NCBI RefSeq assembly: GCF_025561425.1
Contig: NZ_CP094824.1
Span: 1,550,001-1,614,000, forward strand
DNA: 64,000 nucleotides
Source of the DNA: Mammaliicoccus sciuri
Lineage (GTDB): Bacteria; Bacillota; Bacilli; Staphylococcales; Staphylococcaceae
Direction: 5' to 3'
The notes beneath the pieces are model-generated. The model was not told the DNA's origin. It made no database searches and was given only the letters and a program-made list of their open reading frames with translations. Position numbers and translations under genes: made by a program. Shown piece by piece: positions 29,953 through 38,717 of the stretch (positions within the stretch are counted from its first letter, which is position 1; the number at the start of each line of letters is the position of its first letter).

Positions 29953-29999
29953 AAAACGCAATATAAAATAGCGATATGCTATTCTATATTGCGTTTCTT
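29953..29999 (-). terminator. Terminator between lacR and lacA
   Basis: A long stem AAACGCAATAT..ATAGC / GCTAT..ATATTGCGTTT with a T6 run on the minus strand ends lacR, so lacABCD relies on its own promoter. Confidence 0.85.
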
Positions 30000-30018
30000 T
30001 TAATATTCATTTTGATAA

Positions 30019-30765
30019 CTACTTAATCTTGTTTGGATATGTGTTTAATATTTCTTCACTTACATCATCATCTGAAATAACAGCATCGACATCGTTAATA
30101 TTATAGAAGTTATATAATGCTTGAACACCGAATTTAGTGCTGTCTGCTGTAATATATTTAAGCTTTGCATTTTCTAAAATGATATGAATACCTTTACCTT
30201 CTTCTTCATTAGCAGTTGTTAATTTTTGACCATATATACCGTTAACTCCGACAAAGGCTTTTGCTACATGAAAGTCTTCCATCATTTTGTTCGCAAAGTG
30301 TCCGATAAATGTACCCGTTTTGGATCTGAAACGACCACCTACGAGTAATACATCAATGTTTGATAAATCTTTATATTGTAAGAATATATCAAGCGAATTT
30401 GTAAATATGCTTAAGTTCTTATCTTTTATAAAATCAAATATGAGTTCATTTGTAGAACCTGATCCGATAAAAATAATATCTTCATTATGAATCAGTTCGC
30501 CACACTTTTGAGCGATTTTCATTTTATTAGAAACATTGATAGTTTGCTTTTCTTTATGTGACTTTTCATTATATAAGTTATCTTCAATTAATTTAGCGCC
30601 ACCATGAATTCTATTTAATAAACCATTGTTTTCTAGTTCTTGTAAATCTCTTCTAATTGTCATTTCAGCAACGTTCATCTTCTCCGAAAGGGAAGATACT
30701 TTCACAGACATATTATTTTTAAGTTCATCCATTATAAAACGGTGCCTATCAACTTTTAATTTCAC
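30019..30765 (-). CDS. lacR: Lactose phosphotransferase repressor LacR (DeoR family)
   Basis: The 248-residue DeoR-family regulator has an N-terminal winged helix (MNVAEMTIRRDLQELENNGLLNRIHGGA) and a C-terminal sugar-phosphate sensor with GSGSTNEL and DSTKFG. It should repress lacABCD until tagatose-6-phosphate appears. The start is GTG at 30765, with AGGAGG at good spacing. It is intact, unlike lacC, lacD and lacE. Confidence 0.9.
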   Translation of the reverse strand: MKLKVDRHRFIMDELKNNMSVKVSSLSEKMNVAEMTIRRDLQELENNGLLNRIHGGAKLIEDNLYNEKSHKEKQTINVSNKMKIAQKCGELIHNEDIIFIGSGSTNELIFDFIKDKNLSIFTNSLDIFLQYKDLSNIDVLLVGGRFRSKTGTFIGHFANKMMEDFHVAKAFVGVNGIYGQKLTTANEEEGKGIHIILENAKLKYITADSTKFGVQALYNFYNINDVDAVISDDDVSEEILNTYPNKIK

Positions 30766-30799
30766 TTGTGATCCTCCTATATATTAACTTTTTAATAAG

Positions 30800-30835
30800 T
30801 TCGAATTTGTTTGATTATATTGTAACACAAATAAT
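30800..30835 (-). promoter_or_regulatory. lacR promoter region with TTTGTTTGAT box
   Basis: On the minus strand a TACAATATAAT -10 region is followed at once by ATCAAACAAATTCGAAC. The ATCAAACAAA part matches boxes at the lacA promoter, suggesting autoregulation by LacR. No convincing -35 is seen. Confidence 0.45.
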
Positions 30836-30889
30836 ATTAAAATTAGAATAATATATAATACGGTTATTTAATAAGGGTGTTTATATTGA

Positions 30890-30936
30890 ATAAGAAAATG
30901 TAGAGACTGAAACAATAAAGTGTACCAGTCTCTACA
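30890..30936 (-). terminator. Terminator after pepF
   Basis: An 11-bp stem TGTAGAGACTG (30899-30909) with CAGTCTCTACA (30926-30936) is followed on the minus strand by TTTTCTT. Confidence 0.8.
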
Positions 30937-30954
30937 TTAATAATAGAAAACATA

Positions 30955-32751
30955 TTATTCAATTTCGTTTGTAAGTGATTCTAGCTCGTCGATTAAGTGG
31001 CCGATATACGCGATTGTTTCTTTAAGTGGTTTATCTGTCGTAATATCAATACCTGCCATTTGAGCAAGTTCAACAGGAGATTTAGAACCACCAGCTTTTA
31101 AGACATTTAACCAATCTTCAACAGCAGGTTGTCCTTCTTTTTCAATTCTTTGACTCATAGCAGCTCCGATTGTTAAACCTGCTGAATACGTATAAGGGTA
31201 TAAGCCCATATAATAATGTGGTTGGCGCATCCATGTTAATTCTGCACCTTCTGTTATTTCAACTTCGTCTCCCCAGAAATCAGAAATAACTTGTTTCTTA
31301 ATGCTATTTAAAAGTGGGGCAGTGAGTGCTTCACCTTTATCAACATGTCTATAAACTTCTCTTTGATATTTAGCTTCTAATAAATGTGTAACCATATTAT
31401 GATAGTACGTTCTTGAAATAATTGAGCTAATAACCCAACGTTTAAATTTCGGATCATCTGATTTCTTCAATAAATTATTAGCCATTAACATTTCATTCAT
31501 TGTTGATGGTGCTTCTACAAAGTACATTGAACAATCTGCTTGATATACATTTTGATGTGCATTTGCTAAATTAAAGTGTCCTGCATGACCAAGTTCATGT
31601 GCTAATACAAATACTTCAGTCATTTTACTTGTCCATGAAATAAATATGAATGGGTTAACACCGTATGGACTTGCACAATAAGCACCTGTTTGTTTCCCTT
31701 TGTTTTGAGGGAAGTCAATCCAGCGTTTATCATAACTATCATTGACCATTTGCATATAATCTTCACCAAGTACACTTAATGCTTCTTTAATATATTCTTT
31801 AGAACCTTCAATTGATACATCCGGTTCATAAGTAGGGTCTAATGATATACGTAAATCTTCAAATTTCAATTTATCTAGATTATTTGTACGTTTAAGTAAT
31901 TGCGCATATCTTCTCATATGTGGTGCTAATTCTTCTGAAATAACATCTATTTGACGATCATACATTTCTCTCGTTACATCTTGTGATTCTAATAAGAAAT
32001 CAATTACAGAATCGTAACCACGTATTTCAGATTCAATTTTTTCTTTTTGAACGTGAGCATTGTATGTTGCTGCAGTTGTATTTTCATAACGGCGTAACGC
32101 ATCACTAAATTTCTTAAATGCATTACGTCTAACTTCTGTATTAGAGTCAACTTCGTAATCACCTTCAAATGATACATAATCTAAAGGTATTTCTTCTCCA
32201 TTCGCTTCAAAAGTACCAAACTCAATATCTAACATTTTCGTAATACCATATAATTCATATGGCGCACCAAAAGTAGGTGAGAAGGTTGCTAACGCTTTTT
32301 CTACTTCAGGATGTAGCGTATGTTCTTTTTGACGTTTTAACAACGTTAAATATTTAGGATACTCAGATTGTTTAATTAAAGCATTGAATGCTTCATCATC
32401 TAATTGCAAAATTTCTGACTCTACGAATGATAATAAACCAGCAACTTTTCCATATGTAGTAGAAAATTGTGCAGCTACTTTTTGACTTTGTTCATCTGTC
32501 GTATCAGTCGAATAAAGTAATTCTACATATGTACTTAAGTGAATAATACTTACAATAAGATCAGCTTGTTCACGTAAAGCAGATTCAATTGTTGATATTT
32601 CATTTAACTGATTCACATATTTTTCATTAAATGCTGTAACATTTTCAACTAATGCTTTTAATGCACTATAAAATGCATCATTGTCTTGATACAAACTTGA
32701 AAGATCCCATGTTTCTTGAACAGGAACTTCACTTCGTAATGATTGTCCCAT
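30955..32751 (-). CDS. pepF: Oligoendopeptidase F
   Basis: The 598-residue cytoplasmic zinc peptidase of family M3 carries the HELGHAGHF zinc motif and the downstream Glu in EAPSTMNEML. Length is normal (about 600). The ATG at 32751 follows AAGGGTGAT; the preceding in-frame TTG is not needed. It is a single-gene unit. Confidence 0.95.
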   Translation of the reverse strand: MGQSLRSEVPVQETWDLSSLYQDNDAFYSALKALVENVTAFNEKYVNQLNEISTIESALREQADLIVSIIHLSTYVELLYSTDTTDEQSQKVAAQFSTTYGKVAGLLSFVESEILQLDDEAFNALIKQSEYPKYLTLLKRQKEHTLHPEVEKALATFSPTFGAPYELYGITKMLDIEFGTFEANGEEIPLDYVSFEGDYEVDSNTEVRRNAFKKFSDALRRYENTTAATYNAHVQKEKIESEIRGYDSVIDFLLESQDVTREMYDRQIDVISEELAPHMRRYAQLLKRTNNLDKLKFEDLRISLDPTYEPDVSIEGSKEYIKEALSVLGEDYMQMVNDSYDKRWIDFPQNKGKQTGAYCASPYGVNPFIFISWTSKMTEVFVLAHELGHAGHFNLANAHQNVYQADCSMYFVEAPSTMNEMLMANNLLKKSDDPKFKRWVISSIISRTYYHNMVTHLLEAKYQREVYRHVDKGEALTAPLLNSIKKQVISDFWGDEVEITEGAELTWMRQPHYYMGLYPYTYSAGLTIGAAMSQRIEKEGQPAVEDWLNVLKAGGSKSPVELAQMAGIDITTDKPLKETIAYIGHLIDELESLTNEIE

Positions 32752-33023
32752 CAAATCACCCTTTTTTAAAATTTACTTATTTATGTACTTATGTACATAT
32801 TATACATATAAACATCTTCTACGTCATATGATACAACGTACTATTTGAACAATTTATCTGGCGTATCATGGTCACATTTGTGCGATAATGTCCGTAAAAT
32901 TTAAACAAAATTGCAAATGTAGAATTAAATTTATATAAAAAAATCAAATTTTTATCTATATCGTAATTAAACATAAATAAAAGGGGTATAGACCAGTACA
33001 ACTAGATAAAGGAGACGTGCATC

Positions 33024-33361
33024 TTGAATATTTTTGATTTCCCAAATATGGATTTCATTTGTCGTCGTTATTGTTTTTTCTGTATTATCATCATTAATAC
33101 TTAAAAAACACGTCATCAGTGCAATTTTGACATTTGTCGTATTAGGTATGATTGCATTTATATTACCTAATTTTTATGATATTACATACGAACCATTATT
33201 AGGCTATGCAGCATTTATGGCAATCGTAAGTTTATTTGTATGCTTATTAACATGGTACTTAATGAGAAAGAATCAAAAAAGATTAGCTGAAAAAACATAG
33301 TCAAGATGAAACAATAGAAGATGAACGTCAATTTAATGAATTAAAAAGACGTAATAAATAG
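33024..33361 (+). pseudogene. Small membrane protein gene with two +1 frameshifts
   Basis: TTG 33024 has GGAG 9 bases upstream but its frame leaves the membrane protein after four codons. The main frame (33034-33300) encodes three hydrophobic segments (WISFVVVIVFSVLSSLIL; ILTFVVLGMIAFILP; AAFMAIVSLFVCLLTWYL). It stops at TAG 33298-33300, while a charged tail (HSQDETIEDERQFNELKRRNK) continues one frame over to a stop at 33361. Removing one T from the T5 near 33031-33035 and one A from the A6 near 33290-33297 gives a single 111-residue protein. The family is not recognised. Confidence 0.65.
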
Positions 33362-33362
33362 G

Positions 33363-33414
33363 GGGAGCGGGACAGAAATCTAATTTGTAAAAAAGATTTC
33401 ATAGTCCCGCCCCG
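33363..33414. repeat. Dispersed GGGAGCGGGA...GTCCCGCCCC hairpin repeat, copy B
   Basis: Arms GCGGGAC (33367-33373) with GTCCCGC (33404-33410), and inner GAAATCT with AGATTTC, form a nested hairpin. Ends match copy A at 13019-13071, while the middle differs but keeps pairing. Confidence 0.75.
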
Positions 33415-33491
33415 GCAAGGATGACTAGAGTTGAAAAAAGCTTGGTACAAGCGCATTTCGGCTTCAGACATCTACTGCCAAGATACTAGAA

Positions 33492-33529
33492 AAGTCTGAG
33501 ACATTACATTATGTCCCAGACTTTTTTGA
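33492..33529 (+). terminator. Intrinsic terminator
   Basis: Stem AAAGTCTGAGACAT (33492-33505) with ATGTCCCAGACTTT (33512-33525), one mismatch, then T6. It would end transcripts from the small membrane gene or from the hairpin repeat before it. Confidence 0.8.
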
Positions 33530-33543
33530 TTGATTGATCGATC

Positions 33544-33862
33544 GTTATGAACACTTCTGACCAAACTTGTTCGTAACGAGGCTCTTGTGAACACTTTCGG
33601 CTAAACTTGTTCATAACGAGGGCGTTAATTACAAAACTTGGCCGAAGTGTTACTAAGGATAGCTATAATTACAAAACTCTGCCGAAATGTTACTAAGGAT
33701 AGCTATAATTACAAAACTCTGCCGAAATGTTACTAAGGATACACATAGTTACAAAACTCGACCGAAGTGTTACTAACACACTCGTTATTTGGCCTTCTTA
33801 TCAAAACTGCTAATAACGACACTAGTATTTGCACCTTCAACCAAAACTGCTAATAACGACTG
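33544..33862. repeat. Array of eight 40-bp palindromic units in mixed orientation
   Basis: Landmarks recur at exact 40-bp steps. TGAACACTT is at 33548 and 33588; TTACAAAACT is at 33629, 33669 and 33709, with a near copy at 33749; CAAAACTGCTAATAACGAC is at 33802 and 33842. Units 1-2 and 7-8 read one way and units 3-6 are reverse complements of the same consensus. Each unit is itself an imperfect palindrome, for example CGTTATGAACA with TGTTCGTAACG and CGTTATT with AATAACG. There is no open frame and no cas gene nearby. Confidence 0.85.
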
Positions 33863-33898
33863 AGATATTTCTATATATACCAGTCGCTTTTTCTTTCT

Positions 33899-34477
33899 TT
33901 ATTTAAAATAAACAGGTGTCGTGATTGCATAGAGTGCTTCGTTAATAAAACTTTGTTGGTCTGCGCTTAAATCTGAGTTCTTTAATGTTCCTTCTCGTTC
34001 ATACCCACATCTTTCAATGGTGTTAATACTTCTTGTATTTTTAACATCTATGTATGCTTCTATTCTTGCAAAGCCATGGTTTTCTATAACATGTTGTGTA
34101 ATATATTGAATAGCTTCTGTTATATATCCTTTGCCTAAACCTGAATTGACTGCCCAATAACCAATTTCACATGATGGTAATCTTAAATCGATATCTTGAA
34201 GTACAACTGATCCTACAAATTGCATCGTATCCTTTTCAAAGATAAAATATCTAAAATATTCTTTGTTATATTGTGGGTCAGTTGATTTATTAAGAAAATC
34301 AGTCACTTTATATTCATCGAATTGATAATTGAAGAATGCTGCCCAATCTTTTAATGTATTTACTGAGTTAAGCATTTCGTCCTTTATTGTCTCTTTGTAT
34401 GAAAAAACTTGTTCTCCAGCTAATAGTATTAACCGAGATGTTTCTAATTTTAATTCAAGTTGTATCTCTTTATTCAT
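33899..34477 (-). CDS. GNAT N-acetyltransferase (RimJ/RimL-like)
   Basis: The 192-residue single-domain acetyltransferase has the acetyl-CoA region GYWAVNSGLGKGYITEA and a C-terminal VKNTRSINTIERCGYEREG, typical of RimJ/RimL-type enzymes that acetylate protein N-termini or small amines. The N-terminus LETSRLIL is also typical. Substrate is unknown. AGGAG precedes the ATG. Confidence 0.88.
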   Translation of the reverse strand: MNKEIQLELKLETSRLILLAGEQVFSYKETIKDEMLNSVNTLKDWAAFFNYQFDEYKVTDFLNKSTDPQYNKEYFRYFIFEKDTMQFVGSVVLQDIDLRLPSCEIGYWAVNSGLGKGYITEAIQYITQHVIENHGFARIEAYIDVKNTRSINTIERCGYEREGTLKNSDLSADQQSFINEALYAITTPVYFK

Positions 34478-34560
34478 TATAAAACTCCTGACTTACGTGA
34501 TATTCTAAATGTATTATAACATGTACGAAATTGACTTTATTTATTTTTTTGTTTATATAG

Positions 34561-34591
34561 TTGACTCTAACGTAACGTAAGACTTTATAGT
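34561..34591 (+). promoter_or_regulatory. MerR-type promoter (19-bp spacer)
   Basis: TTGACT (34561-34566) and TATAGT (34586-34591) are separated by 19 bp, the long spacing MerR regulators need. The spacer holds CTAACGTAACGTAAG, similar to operators of TipA/Mta-type regulators. The gene is probably autoregulated. Confidence 0.75.
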
Positions 34592-34614
34592 AGGGTTATG
34601 AGGAGGTTAAGTAA

Positions 34615-35364
34615 ATGGAAATGACTGTTAAAGAAATTGCTCAATTAGTCGGTATAAGTGTGCGCACGCTTCACCATTATGATGAAATTAATTTACTGAA
34701 TCCGTCTAATGTATCATCTTCTGGTTATCGATTGTATTCAGACGAGAATGTAGACAGATTACAGCAAATTTTATTTTTTAAAGAACTTGATTTTCCTCTA
34801 AAAAAGATAAAAGAAATTCTTGATGATCCTTCGTTTGATAAAGAAAAAGCGTTAAATATGCATAAAAAGATGCTTATCAATAAAAGAACAAGAATTGATC
34901 AAATGATTCAAACGATAGATCAAACGACGAAACATATGAAAGGAGAAATTAACATGACGAATGAAGATAAATTTATAGGTTTTGAGTTTAATCAGAATGA
35001 ATATGAAGATGAAGCACGTGAAAAGTGGGGGAAAAAGACTGTAGATAAAGCCAACAATCGTATTAATAGTTGGTCTAAAGAAGAAAAAGCTTCAAAAGAA
35101 GAAGAAATGAATGATATCTTTAGAACATTTGCAGCAAACAGAAATGAATCTCCAGACTCAGAAATTGCTCAATCAATTGTACAAAGATGGTACACGTATT
35201 TAAATTCTAATATTGATTGCGAGTATAGTTTAGAAGCATTTGGTAGTATCGGTGATATGTATGTAAGTGATGAAAGATTTACTAAAAATATTAATAAATT
35301 TGGTGACGGTACCGCACAATTTGCTAGTAAAGCCATTGCAAGTTATGTCAAAATGAATCAATAG
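34615..35364 (+). CDS. MerR-family regulator, TipA-like
   Basis: The 249-residue protein has an N-terminal MerR winged helix ([24 protein letters not shown]), a dimerisation coiled coil (about residues 75-110) and a C-terminal TipAS-type ligand domain (about residues 120-245). Regulators of this type bind thiopeptides or other hydrophobic drugs and activate their own gene and efflux genes. No efflux gene is adjacent. GAGGAGG precedes the ATG. Confidence 0.88.
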   Translation: MEMTVKEIAQLVGISVRTLHHYDEINLLNPSNVSSSGYRLYSDENVDRLQQILFFKELDFPLKKIKEILDDPSFDKEKALNMHKKMLINKRTRIDQMIQTIDQTTKHMKGEINMTNEDKFIGFEFNQNEYEDEAREKWGKKTVDKANNRINSWSKEEKASKEEEMNDIFRTFAANRNESPDSEIAQSIVQRWYTYLNSNIDCEYSLEAFGSIGDMYVSDERFTKNINKFGDGTAQFASKAIASYVKMNQ

Positions 35365-35367
35365 CAT

Positions 35368-35414
35368 AAACTACTATAAATCGTATTTATTTCGATTTAT
35401 AGTAGTTTTTCTTT
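35368..35414 (+). terminator. Terminator after the MerR gene
   Basis: A perfect 16-bp stem (35368-35383 with 35393-35408) is followed by TTCTTT. Confidence 0.87.
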
Positions 35415-35461
35415 ATCATGATGTATGATATGCTTTCTTAAAATCAATATGGAGTGATTGA

Positions 35462-35865
35462 ATGATTTATGTATTAAGACATTGCAAAGCTACTTATATG
35501 TATCAATCAAACCATATATAACAAAATACCAAACACCATTAACTTATGATAGCCGATTAAATGAGCGTATTTTAAGTGACTTACCAATAGATAATTGGCT
35601 AACTGAGCTTAAAATGACTTTCAGTGACTTTAATTATCGTATACATAATGGCGAAACAAGTTTAGAAGCTCAACAGCGAATTTTAGAAGTATTTAAGTCG
35701 ATACCAGTAAATGAACATGCATTAATCGTAACACATGAAAACATCATGTCATTATTACTAAATCATTTTGATAAACAATTTGGCTTTGATGAATGGAAAG
35801 CTTTAATGAATCCAGATCTATATGCAATTGATGAAGCGTTACAAGTTAAACATATAACAATATAA
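35462..35865 (+). pseudogene. Histidine phosphatase family gene with internal deletion
   Basis: ATG 35462 begins like a phosphoglycerate-mutase/histidine phosphatase (MIYVLRHCKAT, with the RH catalytic motif), then meets TAA after 19 codons. From about 35500 the neighbouring frame resumes the family late-middle and end (SIKPYITKYQTPLTYDSRLNER; HNGETSLEAQQR; ALIVTHENIMS). The segment that normally links the two (roughly 40 residues) is missing, so a deletion of about 110-130 bp with a frame change is inferred. It is probably inactive. Confidence 0.75.
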
Positions 35866-35910
35866 ATTAGTTAGGTTTTTATGTAGAATAGGCGTCCCCT
35901 AAGACAATAT

Positions 35911-35945
<35 letters not shown>

Positions 35946-35992
35946 TTAATGGATTAAATATGATATGTGTCACTAACCGTATATTTAACGTA

Positions 35993-36024
35993 AAAAAAGC
36001 TGAAATATGAATTTCAGCTTTTTT
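35993..36024 (-). terminator. Terminator of femA-femB
   Basis: AAAAAAGCTGAAAT / ATTTCAGCTTTTTT (35993-36006, 36011-36024) has a four-base loop; T7 lies on the minus strand. Confidence 0.9.
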
Positions 36025-36026
36025 GA

Positions 36027-37286
36027 TTACTTTTTAATTTTAGATCGTACTTTTTGGATTACATTGTGTAAGAAATATTTTTTCTTATTGATTGGTTTAT
36101 AGAAATCTCCGATTAATTCTTCGATTTGAACGTTAAATCCTCGTTTAAATCGATATACACCGTAATCTTCGCTATCTTCTGTGAAATCTCCTGATAATCC
36201 GTAGAAGTTGTATCTATCAAATCCATTTTCGAAACAATAATTAATCATATGCCAATGCATCATATATGGTCCCATAAAGTGATTGTATTTTTCACTTGAG
36301 CCACCTGAGAAATAATTGATTTCATATGCATTTTCAAAGAATACACCTGAAGCTAAGTTTAAGATTTCGCCATCTGTTTTAATAAGTTCGCTAGTTTCTA
36401 ATAATTCTTTCTGTGCATGGTCGATTAAACGGTCTGTTTCAGCAATTTTCTTTAATTGTTTTTCAGATTTGTTTTCTTTCGCCATCATTTGATCACGTTT
36501 TGTTTCTAATTCATTTAAATTCTCTTGTGTTGATTGAATATATTCATTTAAGTCGATATATGCTAATGGTACTAATGCTTTAGAACCATATGTATCGATA
36601 AAGTTTAAGAAATATTCATCTGTCTTAGAAATAAAGCCAGCTCTTTCTTCTGTTTCTCTATATAATTTAAAGAATATATCTAATTCATCGCGTTCTAAGA
36701 AACGTACTTTAACACCGTAATTATGTGCTTTATTGACGTTACGTTTTCTTTGGCTGTCGAATCCTTTTTTAACTTCTGCTAATGTTTTATCTTTTAAGTT
36801 CAAGACACCCATCCATCTCACTTGGCTCGATGGATCATATTTAGTCGTAAAGCCGTGATGGTCATAGCCTAGTGATTTAATGAGATCAACGATTTGGTCA
36901 TTAGCGCCATCTTCTTTAATTTGTTCAATACCTTTATCGTATATATTGTAAATCCAGTATGGATCGACTTTAACATATAGACATTGATGATGTTTTAAGT
37001 ACTTTTCAAGTGCTTTGAAGTAATATGTCACTAAATCTAGATTGCTATAATCCATTACCGGACCACGATTTGAATAATACACATAACTACCTAATGTTGG
37101 TATTTTAGAGAATAGACTTGCTGCAACGACTTGGTTATTCTCATCTTTAACACCTAATAATACAACTTGAAAACCATCATTTTCCCTCGTCTTGATGTTT
37201 TCTTTTACTTGAAAGTAGTGACTTTCGTATCGACTATCAGATACGAACTCATCATATTCAGTAACTGTTAATTCTGTAAATTTCAT
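36027..37286 (-). CDS. femB: FemB, pentaglycine bridge peptidyltransferase (Gly4-5)
   Basis: FemB adds glycines 4 and 5 (or Ser in some species) to the peptidoglycan cross-bridge using glycyl-tRNA at the inner membrane face. The 419-residue protein has the two GNAT-like lobes of the FemXAB fold and the two-helix coiled-coil arm (about residues 240-300, with [16 protein letters not shown]). The C-terminus ends in basic residues. It is 32 bases downstream of its paralogue femA in one operon. Confidence 0.95.
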   Translation of the reverse strand: MKFTELTVTEYDEFVSDSRYESHYFQVKENIKTRENDGFQVVLLGVKDENNQVVAASLFSKIPTLGSYVYYSNRGPVMDYSNLDLVTYYFKALEKYLKHHQCLYVKVDPYWIYNIYDKGIEQIKEDGANDQIVDLIKSLGYDHHGFTTKYDPSSQVRWMGVLNLKDKTLAEVKKGFDSQRKRNVNKAHNYGVKVRFLERDELDIFFKLYRETEERAGFISKTDEYFLNFIDTYGSKALVPLAYIDLNEYIQSTQENLNELETKRDQMMAKENKSEKQLKKIAETDRLIDHAQKELLETSELIKTDGEILNLASGVFFENAYEINYFSGGSSEKYNHFMGPYMMHWHMINYCFENGFDRYNFYGLSGDFTEDSEDYGVYRFKRGFNVQIEELIGDFYKPINKKKYFLHNVIQKVRSKIKK

Positions 37287-37318
37287 ATTATCTAAATTCC
37301 TCTCTTACTGAAAATCAT

Positions 37319-38572
37319 TTATTTTTTTAATACTTTTTTTAGTGTTGTATACGCTTTGTACGCTGGTTTATTAATTGGTTTAACGAAATCACCAATATAT
37401 TCATAAACATCTGCATTGTAACCTTTTTTAAATTTAATAACGCCAACATCAGGTGCATCTTCTGAGAAGTCTCCGCTGATACCATAGAAGTTATAACGGT
37501 CAATATTGTGATCTAATGCGTATTTAATCATTTCCCACTGAATTGCATAACTACCTGCAAAGTGACGATATTCATTAGATGAACCACCTGCATAATATAC
37601 AACCTCAAATGGATTGATAATGAAGAAACCTGCTGCTATTGGTAATGTATCACCATGTTCTTGTTGTAATTGACGTGCTTCTTCTAATTTAGCTTCATTT
37701 GCTTCTCTTTGTTGTTTTAAGTTGTCTATTTTATTAATCGTTTTTTGATTATCTGGTTTCTTTTCTAAATCTTTTTCAGCTTTCGCAATATCTTTGTTGT
37801 ATTGTTCATGGTCTTTTTCTAATTGTGGAATGTAAGTTTCAAAGTCTATATAAGCTAAAGGAATCTTTACATTTTCAAAGTATTTTAATCTGTTGTAATA
37901 GAAGTCATCACCGCGATCGTTGAAATCTTTCTTCTCTGTTGTATCTTCCATAAATTGACGGAATATTGGCATTTCATCTTTAGATAAGTAACGTACTTTA
38001 ACACCATTTTTTTGAACTTTTTTAGTATTTCTTTTTCTCAAACTATCCATGTTCTTGATAAGTGTCTTTTCGTCCATGCCTTCTAAATTAAGTACAGAAT
38101 GCCATCTAATTTGATGTATTGGGTGGAAACCAGTTGTGAAGCCTTGATGTTCATAGCCTAATGATTCAAATTGTTTAATTAAACCATCACGGTTGAATGA
38201 TTTTTTAATATTGCCATCATGATCTCTTAGTTCATATGGCAAGTAAGGATCGATTCTAAAGAATAATCCTTTATAACTTTTTAAATAGCTCACGATTTCT
38301 TTAAAGAAAAAGTCAACAAGTTCTTTGTTATCATAATCCATTACTGGTCCTCTATTTGAGTAAAAGTAATTAAACTTCTTCATAACTGGTACACTTGTTA
38401 ACAGACACGCAGCTAATACTTCACCTTGATTATCTTTGACCCCTACTAAATGTGTTGAAGTGCCTTCAGATGTTTTTAATTCATAATTACCTACTGCTTG
38501 TGTAAAATGCGCGTACGGCATTTTATTTGTAAAAGCTTCAAATTCACCAGTTGTTAAATTTGTAAATTTCAT
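37319..38572 (-). CDS. femA: FemA, pentaglycine bridge peptidyltransferase (Gly2-3)
   Basis: FemA adds glycines 2 and 3 of the interpeptide bridge. The 417-residue protein shares the FemXAB fold with FemB, including MKFTNLTTGEFEAFTN at the N-terminus, [13 protein letters not shown], and a coiled-coil arm (about residues 245-305). The order femA then femB, downstream of trp, is the staphylococcal arrangement. Its presence fits a staphylococcal cell wall. Confidence 0.96.
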   Translation of the reverse strand: MKFTNLTTGEFEAFTNKMPYAHFTQAVGNYELKTSEGTSTHLVGVKDNQGEVLAACLLTSVPVMKKFNYFYSNRGPVMDYDNKELVDFFFKEIVSYLKSYKGLFFRIDPYLPYELRDHDGNIKKSFNRDGLIKQFESLGYEHQGFTTGFHPIHQIRWHSVLNLEGMDEKTLIKNMDSLRKRNTKKVQKNGVKVRYLSKDEMPIFRQFMEDTTEKKDFNDRGDDFYYNRLKYFENVKIPLAYIDFETYIPQLEKDHEQYNKDIAKAEKDLEKKPDNQKTINKIDNLKQQREANEAKLEEARQLQQEHGDTLPIAAGFFIINPFEVVYYAGGSSNEYRHFAGSYAIQWEMIKYALDHNIDRYNFYGISGDFSEDAPDVGVIKFKKGYNADVYEYIGDFVKPINKPAYKAYTTLKKVLKK

Positions 38573-38674
38573 TTATACAATACTCCCAATCTCATTTTTA
38601 TGTATTTGTTACAATTATACAATATTTTGTCTTTATTCTAAAATAATACTCATTACTATACCATTATTTCATAA

Positions 38675-38706
38675 ATAAAAACCTACCGAATGGCAGGTTT
38701 TTATTT
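38675..38706 (-). terminator. Terminator after the DJ-1/PfpI gene
   Basis: AAAAACCT / AGGTTTTT arms flank ACC GAAT GGC; T-rich on the minus strand. Confidence 0.75.
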
Positions 38707-38717
38707 ATATTGCTTAA

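Noticed and set aside
33544-33862. Possible CRISPR array (regular 40-bp repetition)
   Set aside because: Units are contiguous and similar along their whole length, there are no unique spacers, orientation flips inside the array, and no cas genes are near.
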